NCBI GenBank assembly: GCA_032622095.1
Contig: CP136061.1
Location: 130,770,754-130,834,753 of the forward strand
DNA: 64,000 nt
Direction of reading: 5' to 3'
Source of the DNA: Siphonodentalium dalli
Lineage: Eukaryota > Mollusca > Scaphopoda > Gadilida > Siphonodentaliidae
A program made the position numbers and the translations under genes. Shown here in pieces: positions 32,976-44,722 of the stretch (positions are counted from its first letter, which is position 1; each line of letters starts with the position of its first letter). The notes below the pieces were generated by a model. That model had not been told where the DNA came from. It made no database searches and saw only the letters and a program-made list of their open reading frames with translations.

Positions 32976-35463
32976 AACGAGAGGCCGATCACGATCGGCA
33001 GATGTTTAACCCATCCCTTGGCGATAGTAAATTGTTAAGATCAGAATCATAATCTTTTAATGTTGAATTATAGAGTATACTGTTATGATCTAAAGTAGTA
33101 TATGACAAACGTACATAATAACCAGTAATAACACAAATTATTGGAATGTATGAGTCAATATAGAAGGGTTAATATAACATCTAAACTCTAGAGCCTGTCA
33201 CCACTATCATAGTGTAAGCAGTTCTATTCATGTTGTTGCAAATTGCCATGTGAGATATCAAATTAATATAATTATTTGTTTAATGGAAAAGGTTAAAAGA
33301 CATGGAATGGGTAAAAGGGGTTAAATCACATATCTCTGCCCTGTTTGATCCAATGTAGTCCCATCATCCAAGGACTTACCGTACACACCCGCCAGTAAGG
33401 CCCACCCGCCGGTAAGCCCATTACCCACTTTTGAAGCTTGCAAAAATCTAGGGTTGTCCCAGCTGGTAAGGCCATGTGCCGATATTTACTCATGTGAACA
33501 GCCAGGAGGTCGCCAACATTAATGAGAAGTGCCCAGAATACAGATCGAGCAGCTATTGTTTGTGATCGTGAATAAAGTTTATTGTGTTGTTTTAGTTGTC
33601 TCTAATGCCCTGGGTGACACAGGAAGCCATTAACACCCATAATTGACTGTTTTCTCATTACCTATCATAATGAGTGTTTATACAAAGGCTTAAGAATACA
33701 TTGCCTAACTGTGAAACGAAACCCAGTGGCCTTTGACAGCTTCCTGTGTCATTGTTTTGTGGTGGATTATAAACACTAATTATGCCTACTTGTGCCCAAT
33801 TCAGCATTCATTTCTATGCAAATCACCAAAATATGTGCTCGATACACACTGGAGACTAAAATGTGTGTTATCCGATGGCATCGCGACAATGGAAATGTGA
33901 TTCATAAAACTGCTAAATAGTACAATGTAGGCTATATATCACGAAAGAAACAACAGGGGCGTTCGACGATCTCGATACTGATATCGTTCAAATTCATATT
34001 AATTTCTTCTGGTTTATTTAAAAATCAGCCCAAAATAAAGACACCAAAAAACCACGTGCTTTTGGAAGAAATAAAAGTCATTTCCGGTGTCCTTTGGCCT
34101 TTACATTGTGATGTCTTCACAACGCAAAAACACTTTGAACTCATCGACATTACGGAGTATAACGAGGTTTGCCGAATACACACACTTCCTGTTTCGTTAT
34201 GTTCGCCACGTGGTCCATGGGAGAAAACTCTATCTGATATTATCATTTTGTAATTTCGTATTGAAATAAATTTAAATGTTTTTTTTTTAGGCTGTACTAG
34301 TAGGCAACCCCACTTGTCCAACCAATGGACACTGATTTTTAGTTAATAGCGTGTTTAAAGGGAAAAAAATGAAATAAAACATGATTTTTGTTGTAGAATT
34401 TTTGTTGTAATTCCATATTCTCGGCTAGCTCCCTGTTTGACAATACTTACCATACTTACTCTTATTCTGACGACGAAAATCTCTCCACTTCCATTTTTCG
34501 AGGGTGATCCCCGCGACTAAGCCCATTCAGGACTTTTTGAACAATAATTTTCTATGGGTACATGGGCTTACTGGCGGGTGTGTACGGTAGAGAGCTCCAT
34601 TGGTCTAGTTAAATAAATTCACATGGCTAAGTTGTGGTTAAAAAGAGAGCTAAATCAATTTATCCAATAATTCACTAACTGTGTCTCTTATACAGAGCTA
34701 ACATATGAGGGCTATAAATAACTCTCAAAGCAATAAACTATATTGTCTTTTATCTTGCTCACAGAGAAGCAGGTATTCATTAATGGTAAGTTACTTGGGT
34801 TATAATCTGGATAATTCTTAGTTTAACGAGAGGCCGATCACGATCGGCAGATGTTTAACCCATCCCTTGGCGATAGTAAATTGTTAAGATCAGAATCATA
34901 ATCTTTTAATGTTGAATTATAGAGTATACTGTTATGATCTAAAGTAGTATATGACAAATGTACATAATAACCAGTAATAACACAAATTATTGGAATGTAT
35001 GAGTCAATATAGAAGGGTTAATATAACATCTAAACTCAAGAGCCTGTCACCACTATCATAGTGTGAGCAGTTCTATTCATGTTGTTGCAAATTGCCATGT
35101 GAGATATCAAAATAATAACAATTATTTATTTAATGGAAAAGGTTAAAAGACATGGAATGGGTAAAAGGGGTTAAATCACCTATCTCTGCCCTGTTTGATA
35201 CAATGTAGTCCCATCATCCAAGGACTTAGAGAGCTCCATTGGTCTAGTTAAATAAATTCACATGGCTAAGTTGTGGTTAAAAAGATAGCTAAATCAATTT
35301 ATCCAATAATTCACTAACTGTGTCTCTTATACAGAGCTAACATATGAGGGCTATAAATAACTCTCAAAGAAATAAACTATATTGTCTTTTATCTTGCTCA
35401 CAGAGAAGCAGGTATTCATTAATTGTAAGTTACTTGGGTTATAATCTGGATAATTCTTAGTTT
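32976..35463. repeat. 638-bp tandem duplication, one copy interrupted
   Basis: The order is A (32976-33378), insertion (33379-34587), B (from 34588 to 34824), A' (34825-35228), B' (35229-35463). A and A', and B and B', differ by only a few bases. Each unit begins ACGAGAGGCCGATCACGATC and ends GATAATTCTTAGTTTAA. A includes TTAA-bounded sequence (33006-33324) that may be an older element. The uninterrupted second unit supplies the empty site for the insertion. Confidence 0.9.
33379..34587. mobile_element. TA-inserting DNA transposon, 1209 bp, edges exact
   Basis: Terminal inverted repeats read CCGTACACACCCGCCAGTAA on both strands and extend about 25 bp. Comparison with the empty paralogous site at 35221-35240 (GGACTTAGAGAGCTCC) shows that only the element plus one TA was added, so the target duplication is TA. 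This fits Tc1/mariner-like or related superfamilies. The 98-residue minus-strand frame at 34321-34025 is not recognisable as a transposase. Non-autonomous by appearance. Confidence 0.92.
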
Positions 35464-35465
35464 AA

Positions 35466-36346
35466 AAAGGGCCATATCTCTGGTATAACAAATTGGATCT
35501 AACCCATATTCAAACTCGTTCTGTATTTTGAGTTGAGAAACTCACATACCAAATTTGGTTCCGATCAGATAAAAAATGTTTGAGTTATGGCAGAATGCGT
35601 GAATTCTAAGTCGAAAAAGGGCCATAACTCTGTCAAAAAAAGTCCGATCAAACCCATATTCGAACTCGATCTGTATTTTGGGCTGAAACCCCCATATACA
35701 AAATTTGGTTTTGATCAGGTTAAAAATGTTTGAGTTATCGCATTACACGTAAAGTGTCTACGGACGGACAGACAGACGGACGGACAGACGGACGGACGGA
35801 CGGACACACGACGAGTGGTCAATCCGGACAACGAAACTATGTTTACCATACATGGTATGGGTAAACATAAAAAGGGCCATATCTCTGGTATAACAAATTG
35901 GATCTAACCCATATTCAAAGTCGTTCTGTATTTTGAGTTGAGAAACTCACATACCAAATTTGGTTCCTATCAGATGAAAAATGGTTGATTTATCGAAGTA
36001 CATGTATGTGTGAATCATATGTCAAAGGACCATAACTCGATTAAAAAACTTGAGAAACTCATACACCAAATTTGGTTCCAATCAGATAAAAAAAATTTGA
36101 GTTATGGCAGAATTCATGAATTCTAAGTCGAAAAAGGGCCATAACTCCGTAAAGAAAACTCGGATCAAACCCATATTCGAACTCGATCTGTATTTTGGGC
36201 TGAAAAAAATCAGGTAAAAAATGTTTGAGTTATCGCATTACACGTAAAGTGTCTACGGACGGACAGACGGACGGACGGACGGACGAACGACGAGTGGTCA
36301 ATCCGGACAACGACACTATGTTTACCATACATGGTATGGGTAAACA
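35466..36346. repeat. AAAGGGCCATAACTC repeat with (GGAC)n, two units
   Basis: Four related blocks begin AAAAAGGGCCATA(T/A)CTC and contain ACCCATATTC(A/G)AACTCG and ACCAAATTTGGTT. Each of the two larger units ends with a GGAC-rich run (about 35763-35805 and 36256-36285), a fixed GTGGTCAATCCGGACAACGA segment and a palindrome ACCATACATGGT. Such segments are common intergenic repeats in molluscs and other marine invertebrates. No gene. Confidence 0.85.
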
Positions 36347-36349
36347 TAA

Positions 36350-37640
36350 AAATGGATTCTAACCGTGAGCTCATTAATAGGGTTTTTATGGTCACAAATC
36401 GAGTTTCAATAGAGGATGTTTTAACATCGTCATGCCAGGGGGGTTTGCAAACAAATTCCGTATATAGGACCGGGGTGGGTGGGTGGTCCAGATGCCGAAA
36501 AATCGTGCTTGTAATTTTTTTCCAAAATGGGTTATTTTCAAACAATTTACAAGTACTGACCATGTAATGTTGGTGTAAACAATATTTAATTTCGAACAAA
36601 ACATGTAATACATTCAAACAAATTGACATAAGTAATAATAATATTCAAAACGGGGATTGGACAACAAGCCTAAAAGGCTTTTATAAAGTCTTTTCCTCGG
36701 AGCAGGAAGTTTACCCTTGGTATCAGAGTAGATACCATACAGGGTAAATTTAGCAGACGGGGATAACATGTTAGATCCGAAAAAATATTGTTCAAGGAGG
36801 GGGTAGAGGGATAGAGTGCAGGAAGGAAGAACGTTTGTCAAGTTAATTGGTATTGCATACCGTACATCGGCCAAAACGAAAGAGGGGAGTGAAGCGAAGT
36901 ACCGTATAATTATATTTTAGTTACACAACTTTTGTATTTATAACATATACTATTTAAGTACCATGAAACAATCAAAATCAAATCGAAACGCATCGCGCCC
37001 ACGTGGAGGAGTAATGTTGTAATGTTGTTTGTAAACATGTTAGTGTCATGCTTGTTGGTATATGGCTATATAGGCAGCCATAGTGACTCTTTAGCCTCAG
37101 ATTTAGCAACATTCTGGTTTCACAGGATCCCGGCCCATTTCACAGTGGACCACCGTAACACAAATTGGATACTACATGGTGAATACTCAATGTTGACTAG
37201 ATATCATTAACCTGATTGTTGCATAACATGAAATTGAAAAGGGTATCTCATAAATTTCTAATGTCTGATATACTGTCTTGTTCTGGCGTGTAATCAAATT
37301 CATTCCTTCTGGTTATTTCTCATCTTGAATGATTGCAAGTAATGTTAATTTGCAACAATTATCCAAATAAAACTGAATTGGTTATGATGAATGACCGTTA
37401 CTGTTTACTCTCAGACAATCCCAACTGAAGGTGACGCTATTCTCATTGAATTTCCGAACTTCATCTTGGAGCTTTACTGCTCAACAAGACTAAACTAAAA
37501 TACTAATTGTATACTGTTATAACTTACAAATAGATGAACTGAAATAATGTGATGCATTCAGATGCATTGAGAAATGACATTCTTCAATGTCTTCAAAGTT
37601 CAAACTAAAAGTAAAATCAAGAATAAATTCTGACTGAGAC
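36350..37640. other. Unannotated intronic DNA
   Basis: AT-rich sequence with a 139-residue minus-strand frame (36629-36210) whose C-terminal third lies in the preceding repeat. The frame shows no motif I know, and I do not call it a gene. Confidence 0.35.
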
Positions 37641-39008
37641 TATACTGCAGACTCTAGTGCACAAATGTACATACAAATATTTAAAATCCATGGGTGCTAT
37701 AATTAAGCATGGACATCTTCCACCTGACATGCTGAAAGTGACGATCGTGCCGATTCTAAAAAATAAAATAGGGAATGTTGCAGACAAAGATAATTATCGC
37801 CCAGTGGCGTTATCGTGCGTTATGTCGAAAGTTTTAGAAAATATCTTTTTGAGTAGAATTTCAGAGCAACTGTATACAACAGACAACCAGTTTGGATTCA
37901 AGAGACAACACTCGACCGACGGTTGTATATTCACACTGAAAGAAGTAATAAGGCACTATACTTCAAAGAACACTCCAGTATTCGTGTGCTTTTTGGATGC
38001 ACGTAAAGCTTTCGATCGAGTAAATCAAGAAAAACTATTACATCTTCTGGAGAAACGATCGATTCCACCGGCAATTATTCACATTCTCAGAAACTGGTTC
38101 ATGAATCAGAGATACAATGTAAGATGGGGACAATCGTACTCAACTTTTTTCAGGCCTACTAGTGGTGTTCGTCAGGTACAATTATTGAGTCCTCACCTAT
38201 TCAACATTTACACGAACGAGATAAGCCATAGGCTCAACACCAGTAATGCGGGTTGTATGATTGGTAATGTGAAAATTAATCATTTGTCTTATGCAGATGA
38301 TATGTGTATTATGGCTCGATCTCTGGAAGGACTACGTCGATTATTGAGAATATGTGAGCAAGAGGCTAATGCTATTGATTTGGTATATAACAACCAAAAG
38401 ACGGTTGGGATGGCTTTCATTCCAAAATCCCTGCACATTCGGACATTTCCAAAACTCACATTAAACGACACTGAACTCAAGTTCGTGTCCTCTTATAAGT
38501 ATCTTGGTCACATACTCAATGTTGAATTTTCTGATAATGATGACATTATGCGCCAGTATCGTTCTATCTGCACACGTTCACATATACTCATAAGAAAGTT
38601 TTACAGATGTTCACTTGATGTTAAGAAATATTTATTCCAAATGTATGTATCACCATTATATTGTGCTCATCTTTGGCTTAACTATACCAGCAAATGTTTA
38701 AAAAAACTCACTGTTTGTTTCAACAATGCTTACAGAATTTTTATTGGGTATGAAAGGTCATGTAGTGCGAGTGGGATGTTTGTAAGAGATAGAATGTTTT
38801 CCTTAGCGATGTTGATACGAAAGGGTGTGTATGCATTTCGAGAGAGAGTTTTTACATCTGGTAACGAGTTTTTAAATGCTATATGTCAATCAGATATTAT
38901 TTACAAGTCTGATTTATTCCTTCATTGGAACCAAATTCTATATATGTAATTGTATGTTTGATTTCCATATATGGGCATACCTTGCCTGAAATAAACAATA
39001 ATAATAGC
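37640..39008 (+). mobile_element. 5'-truncated non-LTR retrotransposon (LINE)
   Basis: The copy starts abruptly in the RT region, with the endonuclease part missing, and ends with a short 3' untranslated tail finishing AATAAACAATAATAATA, a simple A-rich tail typical of LINE 3' ends. Truncation at the 5' side is the usual product of target-primed reverse transcription. It lies in the antisense direction within intron 1 of the SLC22-type gene. Confidence 0.85.
37657..38949 (+). CDS. LINE reverse transcriptase, partial (430 aa)
   Basis: An uninterrupted frame covers most of the RT domain. Seen in order: DNYRPVALSCVMSKVLE (residues 45-61), FGFKRQHSTDGC (79-90), motif A FLDARKAFDRVN (112-123), motif B region SGVRQVQLLSPHLF (169-182), catalytic YADD (212-215), then QKTVGMAF and SYKYLGHIL. 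It copies RNA at the target site in active elements. Two features suggest it is dead: the RQGG motif B core is RQVQ here, and the N-terminal endonuclease is missing. The start codon is simply the first Met after truncation. Exact LINE clade not assigned. Confidence 0.88.
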   Translation: MHKCTYKYLKSMGAIIKHGHLPPDMLKVTIVPILKNKIGNVADKDNYRPVALSCVMSKVLENIFLSRISEQLYTTDNQFGFKRQHSTDGCIFTLKEVIRHYTSKNTPVFVCFLDARKAFDRVNQEKLLHLLEKRSIPPAIIHILRNWFMNQRYNVRWGQSYSTFFRPTSGVRQVQLLSPHLFNIYTNEISHRLNTSNAGCMIGNVKINHLSYADDMCIMARSLEGLRRLLRICEQEANAIDLVYNNQKTVGMAFIPKSLHIRTFPKLTLNDTELKFVSSYKYLGHILNVEFSDNDDIMRQYRSICTRSHILIRKFYRCSLDVKKYLFQMYVSPLYCAHLWLNYTSKCLKKLTVCFNNAYRIFIGYERSCSASGMFVRDRMFSLAMLIRKGVYAFRERVFTSGNEFLNAICQSDIIYKSDLFLHWNQILYM

Positions 39009-39109
39009 AACTGAAGCTCCACTAAAACTCAACAGTTGTTGAACATTTGATAACATTTAGGTCCACACATTCGACAACCGACACTTAACTTATATTGCAA
39101 AAACTATGT

Positions 39110-39345
39110 ACGGACTGAATTTCATAAAGTCGAACAGGGCCCATAACTCTGGTAGGCATTGATGGTCACAACCCGTGATATTATGCATATTCGTTCCCCA
39201 TTTCTGGTCCGTCACCATGCCATATAGGGCATCAAAATATGACAACCGACTCTTGAGTTATAATGCACAGACGCACACACAGACGGCTCGATACGTCAAC
39301 TATATACCCGCCGACTAATATCGGTGGGTATAATAACCATATATC
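39110..39345. repeat. GGGCCCATAACTCTGG repeat
   Basis: A single unit of the same style as 35466-36346: AACTCTGGTAGGCATTGATG, a CCATGCCATATAGGGCATC stretch, GACGCACACACAGACGG and a TATACCCGCCGA...TCGGTGGGTATA palindrome at its end. Confidence 0.65.
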
Positions 39346-39779
39346 TATGTGTATACCTAACCAAAACAATTCCCCTCCCCCACACCACCCCGGTGGATAA
39401 GACTAAAGAGTTCTTTGGTCATGCACAAATAATTGTAGAACCCCTGACCTGTTTACCACTATTTACACTGGCCAGTGTTCTCTGTCAGACACAACACACT
39501 CGATATATTAAGGCTATAATGGGGTCTAGGGCGATTTGTGACATATAGTGTACCTACACAATGCTCTATTATTGTTGTTAGATACTGAAAACACCAGAAA
39601 CACCTGGAAATACAGTTTAATTTTCGTTTTTCTGATCTGTGTTTACCAATTAAGCATGTTATTGCTTGAGTCTTAATGGTACACAGCAAGAGTTTGCACC
39701 AAAAAGGATAGTGGAATGGGATTGAAAGGCAGTTAACACAGTTATTGAAGAACGGCTGAAAAAAAACTCTGAAATTTTG

Positions 39780-40410
39780 ATAAAAACATGAGAAAGGGGG
39801 GTGGGTCCCCAAAATTTTGGAGGAAAACAATATTTATTTTTTGCACAAATGGGGTGGTGGGTCCCTCGGGGTCGGAAACAAAACTTTTTGGGCCCTATAT
39901 GCAGGGGGGGGGGTCGGAAAAAAATTTCAGGCACGTATGGCATTTTTTCCCTTTGGATAATTTTTTTTACCCACCCACCCCCACCGCCAATTTTTTTTTC
40001 CGTTTTCGGCAGTTTTTTTCCGACCATTTTTTGACACCCACCCCCCATTTAACACTAAAACAGAGATTTGCGGGGGGAAATTCACTGTAAACAGCTGTAT
40101 ATGAATTTCTGTGTATACTATTTATCATGGATGTTAACATGGACATGTAATTAGGAATGAGTTATTTTGAGGTCATTCTGCCAAAAAAACATGGCTGCCA
40201 GCGGCCATCTAGGATTTCAAAATTTGCAACAAAATACAACACGATAACTGCAGGAATTTTATTTTTTAGTTGCGGAAAAAAATGCTTGTTGGTGGCTTTG
40301 ATCACCCACCCACCGCGGCATACGTGCCGGATTTTTTTTTCACCCCCCCCCCCCCGCTATATGTGCAATTATTTCCAGACCCCCCCCCCCCCCCTGGTCA
40401 TGCGAGCAAA
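39780..40410. repeat. G/C-run rich repeat block
   Basis: Multiple GGGGTGGGTCCC, AAAATTTTGG and C-rich runs, including G-runs near 39904-39913 and C-runs near 40344-40356 and 40380-40394. Both strands are open for 90-130 residues, but the predicted peptides are Pro/Gly/Phe simple repeats. The section 40120-40240 matches 55450-55550 (GGATGTTAACAT.GACATG, GCGGCCATCTAGGATTTC). Confidence 0.7.
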
Positions 40411-40769
40411 AAATCCACATGATAGCCTCTGATAAGGAGCGACCATGCCTTCGTTTTCGAATATAGATAAGATAATAAAGATCGTTCTCAATTATGGCAT
40501 TATGAACACGTTCTCAACGCAAAACTGATTCATGGTTTTGTGGATTTTCCAGATGCCTTTACCATGCGAATGATAGTGATTGCAAGATGTTTGCATGTCA
40601 AGATGACAATATAGGCTTATATAGGATGTTTTGACTAATTTGATGTCAAATCATACCGTTCATCTGTAATACAAATACATACAAACGCCAATGATACATA
40701 AACATACATGAATTAATTGGAAATGGGATTAAACAACAAGTATAGAGGAAGGCTTATATTATGTTTACT

Positions 40770-40910
40770 GATATGGCATATATAAGAGAATACATATTGG
40801 CCCAATAATAATTACCTTGACGTTGTAAGCCATTGCATTATATTATCTATGCGAGGCTCCATATGGGAGACTCGCACATATAGAATAATGCACTGGTACG
40901 GGATCTTTAA
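40770..40910. mobile_element. Fragment of the hairpin MITE family
   Basis: It carries TATATAAGAGAATACAT, then a second hairpin with GAGGCTCCATATGGGAGACTC and CACTGGTACGGGATCTTTAA. The order matches 57960-58075. No TTAACCC end is present, so it is a decayed or truncated copy. Confidence 0.65.
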
Positions 40911-41039
40911 TGCTGCATTAACTTACGGTGAACTAATTCAAATGAAAACATCAGGGGCAAGCATTGAAGAATCTGGATATATTTCAGGGACTCAATCGCA
41001 AAATCAATTGAGGAAAATGTTCCATCAAAAGTGATAAAG

Positions 41040-43335
41040 CCAAATGATACACCATCACCGTTGCTGAATAGATCGGTGCAAATTATGCTGAGGAGGAAAA
41101 AGCGCTTGTATAAACAAGCAAAGAAAAGAATAATTGGTCAAACTGCAGTTCGATAAAGAATGCAAACGCGATGTCAGGAAAAGCAAATGAGCATATATCA
41201 ACGACAAACTTGTAGAAGGTCTGAAGTCCATAAACACAAAGAGAAGTTGGAACTACGTGAAGGCCAAACGAAACGATTCCACGGAGTGGCACAATTGAAG
41301 ACACAGCGGCGATTAACTTCTGACTCTGATGATAAGACAGACTTCTTACTGAGGCAGCTCAAGTCGGTATTTACCTTCGAAGACCAAAACGAACGATTAC
41401 CAACATTGGAAGACCAGGCCAAACCTAATATTGAACATTTAGTGATCAATGATTAAGGAGTTAAAAAAAAACAACTGAAAAACCAAAAGATAAATAAAGC
41501 ATCAGGATCTGACAACATCCTAAATATCTTACTGAAAGAATGTGCAGAGGACATGGCAGCTCCAATGACATCAATATTCAAATATCCCATACAAACCGAC
41601 CAACTACCATCAGATTGGAAAACAGCAAACACCACAGTTATCTACAAGAAAAGCGACAAACACTCCGCCGAAACTAGAGGCCTGTATCGCTTACATGTGT
41701 AATCTTCAAAATACTCGAGCACATCGTATGCAAGTTATCTACAAGAAAGGCGACAAACACTCCGCCGAAAACTAGAGGCCTGTATCGCTTACATGTGTAA
41801 TCTACAAAATACTCGAGCACATCGTATGCAGTACATTCTCGACCATCTGGACAAGCATAAACCCCTCTAACCTCACTCAACCACGGCTTTCGATCTGGCT
41901 TTTCATGTGAGACACAGCCGGCAGTGACCACTCACGATTTGACGAAGGCTTATGATGAAGAAACACATGTCGACATTGCCATCCTCGATTTTTAAAGGTA
42001 TTTGACACCTTGCCACACCGGAAACTATTACACAAGCTTGACAACAATGGAAAAAAGAGGCAACTCCTAGACCGGCTAACATCCTTCCTCCTAAACCGAA
42101 AGATGAGAGTTGCCGTGATGGGATACCATCAAAGACAAAGAAGTTGATTCCGGTGTCCAACAGTGATAGTCTTAGGACCCTTACTGTTTCCCTGTCATAT
42201 TAACGACCTGCATACACTAATCAAATCTTAGTGCGTCTGTTTGCTGATGACAGCCTCTCATACCGGGGGAAAACAAATTTAGTGACCACATCGAATTGCC
42301 AGAAGATCTGCACACCATAGAAAACTGGGTATCGACATCGCCGGGACATGAAATTGAACACCAAGAAATGCCATAGACTGTCATCACGGAAGAAAAAGGA
42401 CTTCAGTTACACCTTGATTGGTAACTTCCTTAAATAGGTCAATGAACACCCATACATCGATCTTTTCGACCATCCCGGGCGCTTCGCGCCCATCTACTCA
42501 CTTTATATACATCGGCTACACTCTAAGCAACAGCATGACATGGTGTGCACACATCAACAACGTGTGCAAGAAGGCAAATAACAACCTATGATTCATGTGA
42601 AGGAACATGAGTCACTGTCCAGAAAACCTAAAGAAAACAGGGTATATATCACTAGTAAGATTCATCATGGAATATTCAAATATTATATGGGACCCATACC
42701 GATGCGATACCGATATAATATTGGGAACACATTGTGAACACTTACGAAACGGAAATTTTCTTGTTTATGGACAGACTCACTGAAACGACGCTACAAGCTT
42801 TCATTGTCGGCAGCAACAATATTCTGATGACAAGTGTTATTGCGCTACACAGAGACGCAATTGTTATTGAAACTGCCGTTTTCCTCTTCCCGATATGTAC
42901 CATGGTTAAAGGGATACTTACGCCGACCTGAGATTGTATGATAACATAATACGTTATTGTAATAAATGTATTGCTGTATAGCATGTAACACCAAAGTTTG
43001 GCCAAACTGTAATATATTCACTAATGCTCTCCGACAAGGGAGCCCAATAAAGTATATATATATGTATTTATACCACCAAGAAAACACCACCAAGCTGGAA
43101 CGGATATAACGAAGAGCAGCTCGCTCCATAAAGAACGATTACAGAAGCATAGAAACAGGCGATATGACCAGGACTGCAAGAACTCCAACTAACACCTCTG
43201 GATAGGAGAAGGGAGATCGGCAGATTGGTTTTCACAAATAAGGCAGTGTGTGGGTTGGTCCAGGCTATCACACACACGAGTACTTCATACCGTCCACAAA
43301 ACGAAAGAGAGGATAAATAAGAAATTAATGGCATG
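41040..43335 (+). pseudogene. Degenerate LINE with RT, frameshifted
   Basis: Reading across frames, recognisable pieces occur in the right order: a basic linker with YKQAKKR (about 41110), an RTF-type spacer with SVFT-like FTFEDQNE (41370), QTDQLPSDWK (41590), LFADDS-like motif C (about 42238), a WCTHINNVCKKAN stretch (42540) and RRAARSIKNDYRS near the end (43105). Many stops and frameshifts break it. A 98-bp stretch is tandemly duplicated at 41640-41837, and about 375 bp of foreign sequence (42716-43091) splits the C-terminal part. Unlike the 37.6 kb LINE, this belongs to another LINE lineage. Long dead. Confidence 0.85.
42716..43091. mobile_element. Insertion splitting the degenerate LINE
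   Basis: The LINE reading stops after WDPYR and resumes at the RRAAR block about 375 bp later. The sequence between is unrelated and AT-rich, with a TATATATATGTATTTATAC stretch at its right. I found no clean inverted repeats or target duplication, so the type is unknown. Confidence 0.45.
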
Positions 43336-43839
43336 TTCACAAGAAGCTGTAAGAAAATATAAGACACAAATTTAGCCTGATATTTTATTGCAGCAAACAT
43401 TACACCCGTGATAACGCGGCGGTTCAGATGGCGACGACTGAGCTCAATCAGAACAGCATTAGCCGTGCTAGTTCAAGTAAATTGCGTTACGTCGGTTAAA
43501 AAACAAATTTTCCATATTGACACTACATAGCATTATGACATTTCTGACTGTTGAAATTTATTACCGTGTAGTCGGGGTGGGGTGAAGTACATAACCACAT
43601 GTCACCACGTTGCTGCTCCCATGTATAAAAACCGTAAATGTAATGCGAAAGTGCATGGTCACGTTATTTGGAAATATGTACACACCTATAAATGTTAGAA
43701 TTTAATAGTACATTATGTGGTGACAAAAGCGATTATGGTTTTGTGGCAAATCAGAAGACCCACCCCATTGATATGGATTTGGTTTGGTTCGTGAGGCTGG
43801 TTTATATCACGTTACCAAACACACATGGGTGTGGCGAAG

Positions 43840-44200
43840 TGGGACCACCGTCCCCGCCAACTACTAGTATGGTAACATTTTTCACCATATGGAAATTTCA
43901 TACCTGACACAATATTAATAAGACATTTCGCACCAACAATAGGTTGAAATTGTTCTGGTAGTGTGATTTTCCAACCAATATGTAATTTGTTATTTTAGAA
44001 CATTTGTATTTATTCCTACTTTTGGTCAAAATATTGGTTTGAAATTTTCTCTACCCCCCCCCCCCCCCCGTTATCCAGTACATATCAATGTAAAACAACT
44101 AAATCAAGGCATATGATGTACCAAAAATATAAAGCCGAGGGGTGCGTCTTGGGAGTTGGGCTTGTTTCAAGGGGTGTGTGCAGTTGGAAACCCCACGTTT
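43840..44200. repeat. Poly-C / GGAAATTTCATAC repeat
   Basis: Related to 14480-14880: CACCAACAATAGGTTGAAAT, TTTGGTCAAAATATT and a run of 17 C (about 44054-44070). A related stretch with GGAAATTTCATACAT occurs twice near 8110 and 8285. Confidence 0.7.
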
Positions 44201-44260
44201 CCTCCCCGTATACCAAGCCTGATGTGATGTTGGTATGATGCAATGATGTGATGTTGGTAT

Positions 44261-44722
44261 GCCCTGCTGATTTAGCTATGGCATTGTTTGGTCCTGCTGA
44301 TAATAGGTGGCTCCTGTCGAATTACTTTGCTATGAGGTCGATGGGCCCTGCTAATTTAGCCATGATGTCGGTGTGTCCTGCGGATTTAGTGGGTCCTGCT
44401 GATTTGTCCATGATGTTGGTGGGCCCTGCTGATGTAACCATGATGTTGGTGGGCCATGCTGATTTAGCTATGTTGGTGGGCCCTGCCAATTTAGTCACGC
44501 TGCTGGTGGTCCCTGCTGAGTTATCCATGATATTGGTGGGCCCTGCTGATTTAGCTATGGTGTTAATGGTTACTACTGATATAGCCATGATGGTGGTGGG
44601 CCTTGCTGTTTTGGTCATGATGTTGGTGTGCCCTGATGATTTCACTATGATTTGTGTGGGTCCTGCTGATTTAGCTATGATGTAGGTGGTTCCTGTTGAT
44701 TTATATATGCTGTTGGTGCGGC
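44261..44722. repeat. 30-bp minisatellite, ~15 units
   Basis: Diverged units of 30 bp have consensus close to CCTGCTGATTTAGCTATGAT plus GTTGGTGGGC. A few units are 18-54 bp long. Because the unit is a multiple of three, both strands stay open for over 140 codons, giving a decapeptide GPADLAMMLV on plus and SAGPTNIM-like on minus. No promoter, start context or flanking exon suggests a gene. Confidence 0.9.

Noticed and set aside
34025-34321. 98-residue frame inside the TA-flanked element
   Set aside because: Too short and without a DDE/D-like or DNA-binding pattern, so not called a transposase.
36210-36629. 139-residue minus-strand frame
   Set aside because: Overlaps the (GGAC)n repeat at one end and has no motif; likely chance.
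39659-40090. Frames of 77-129 residues on both strands
   Set aside because: Gly/Pro/Phe-rich products of a G/C-run repeat block.
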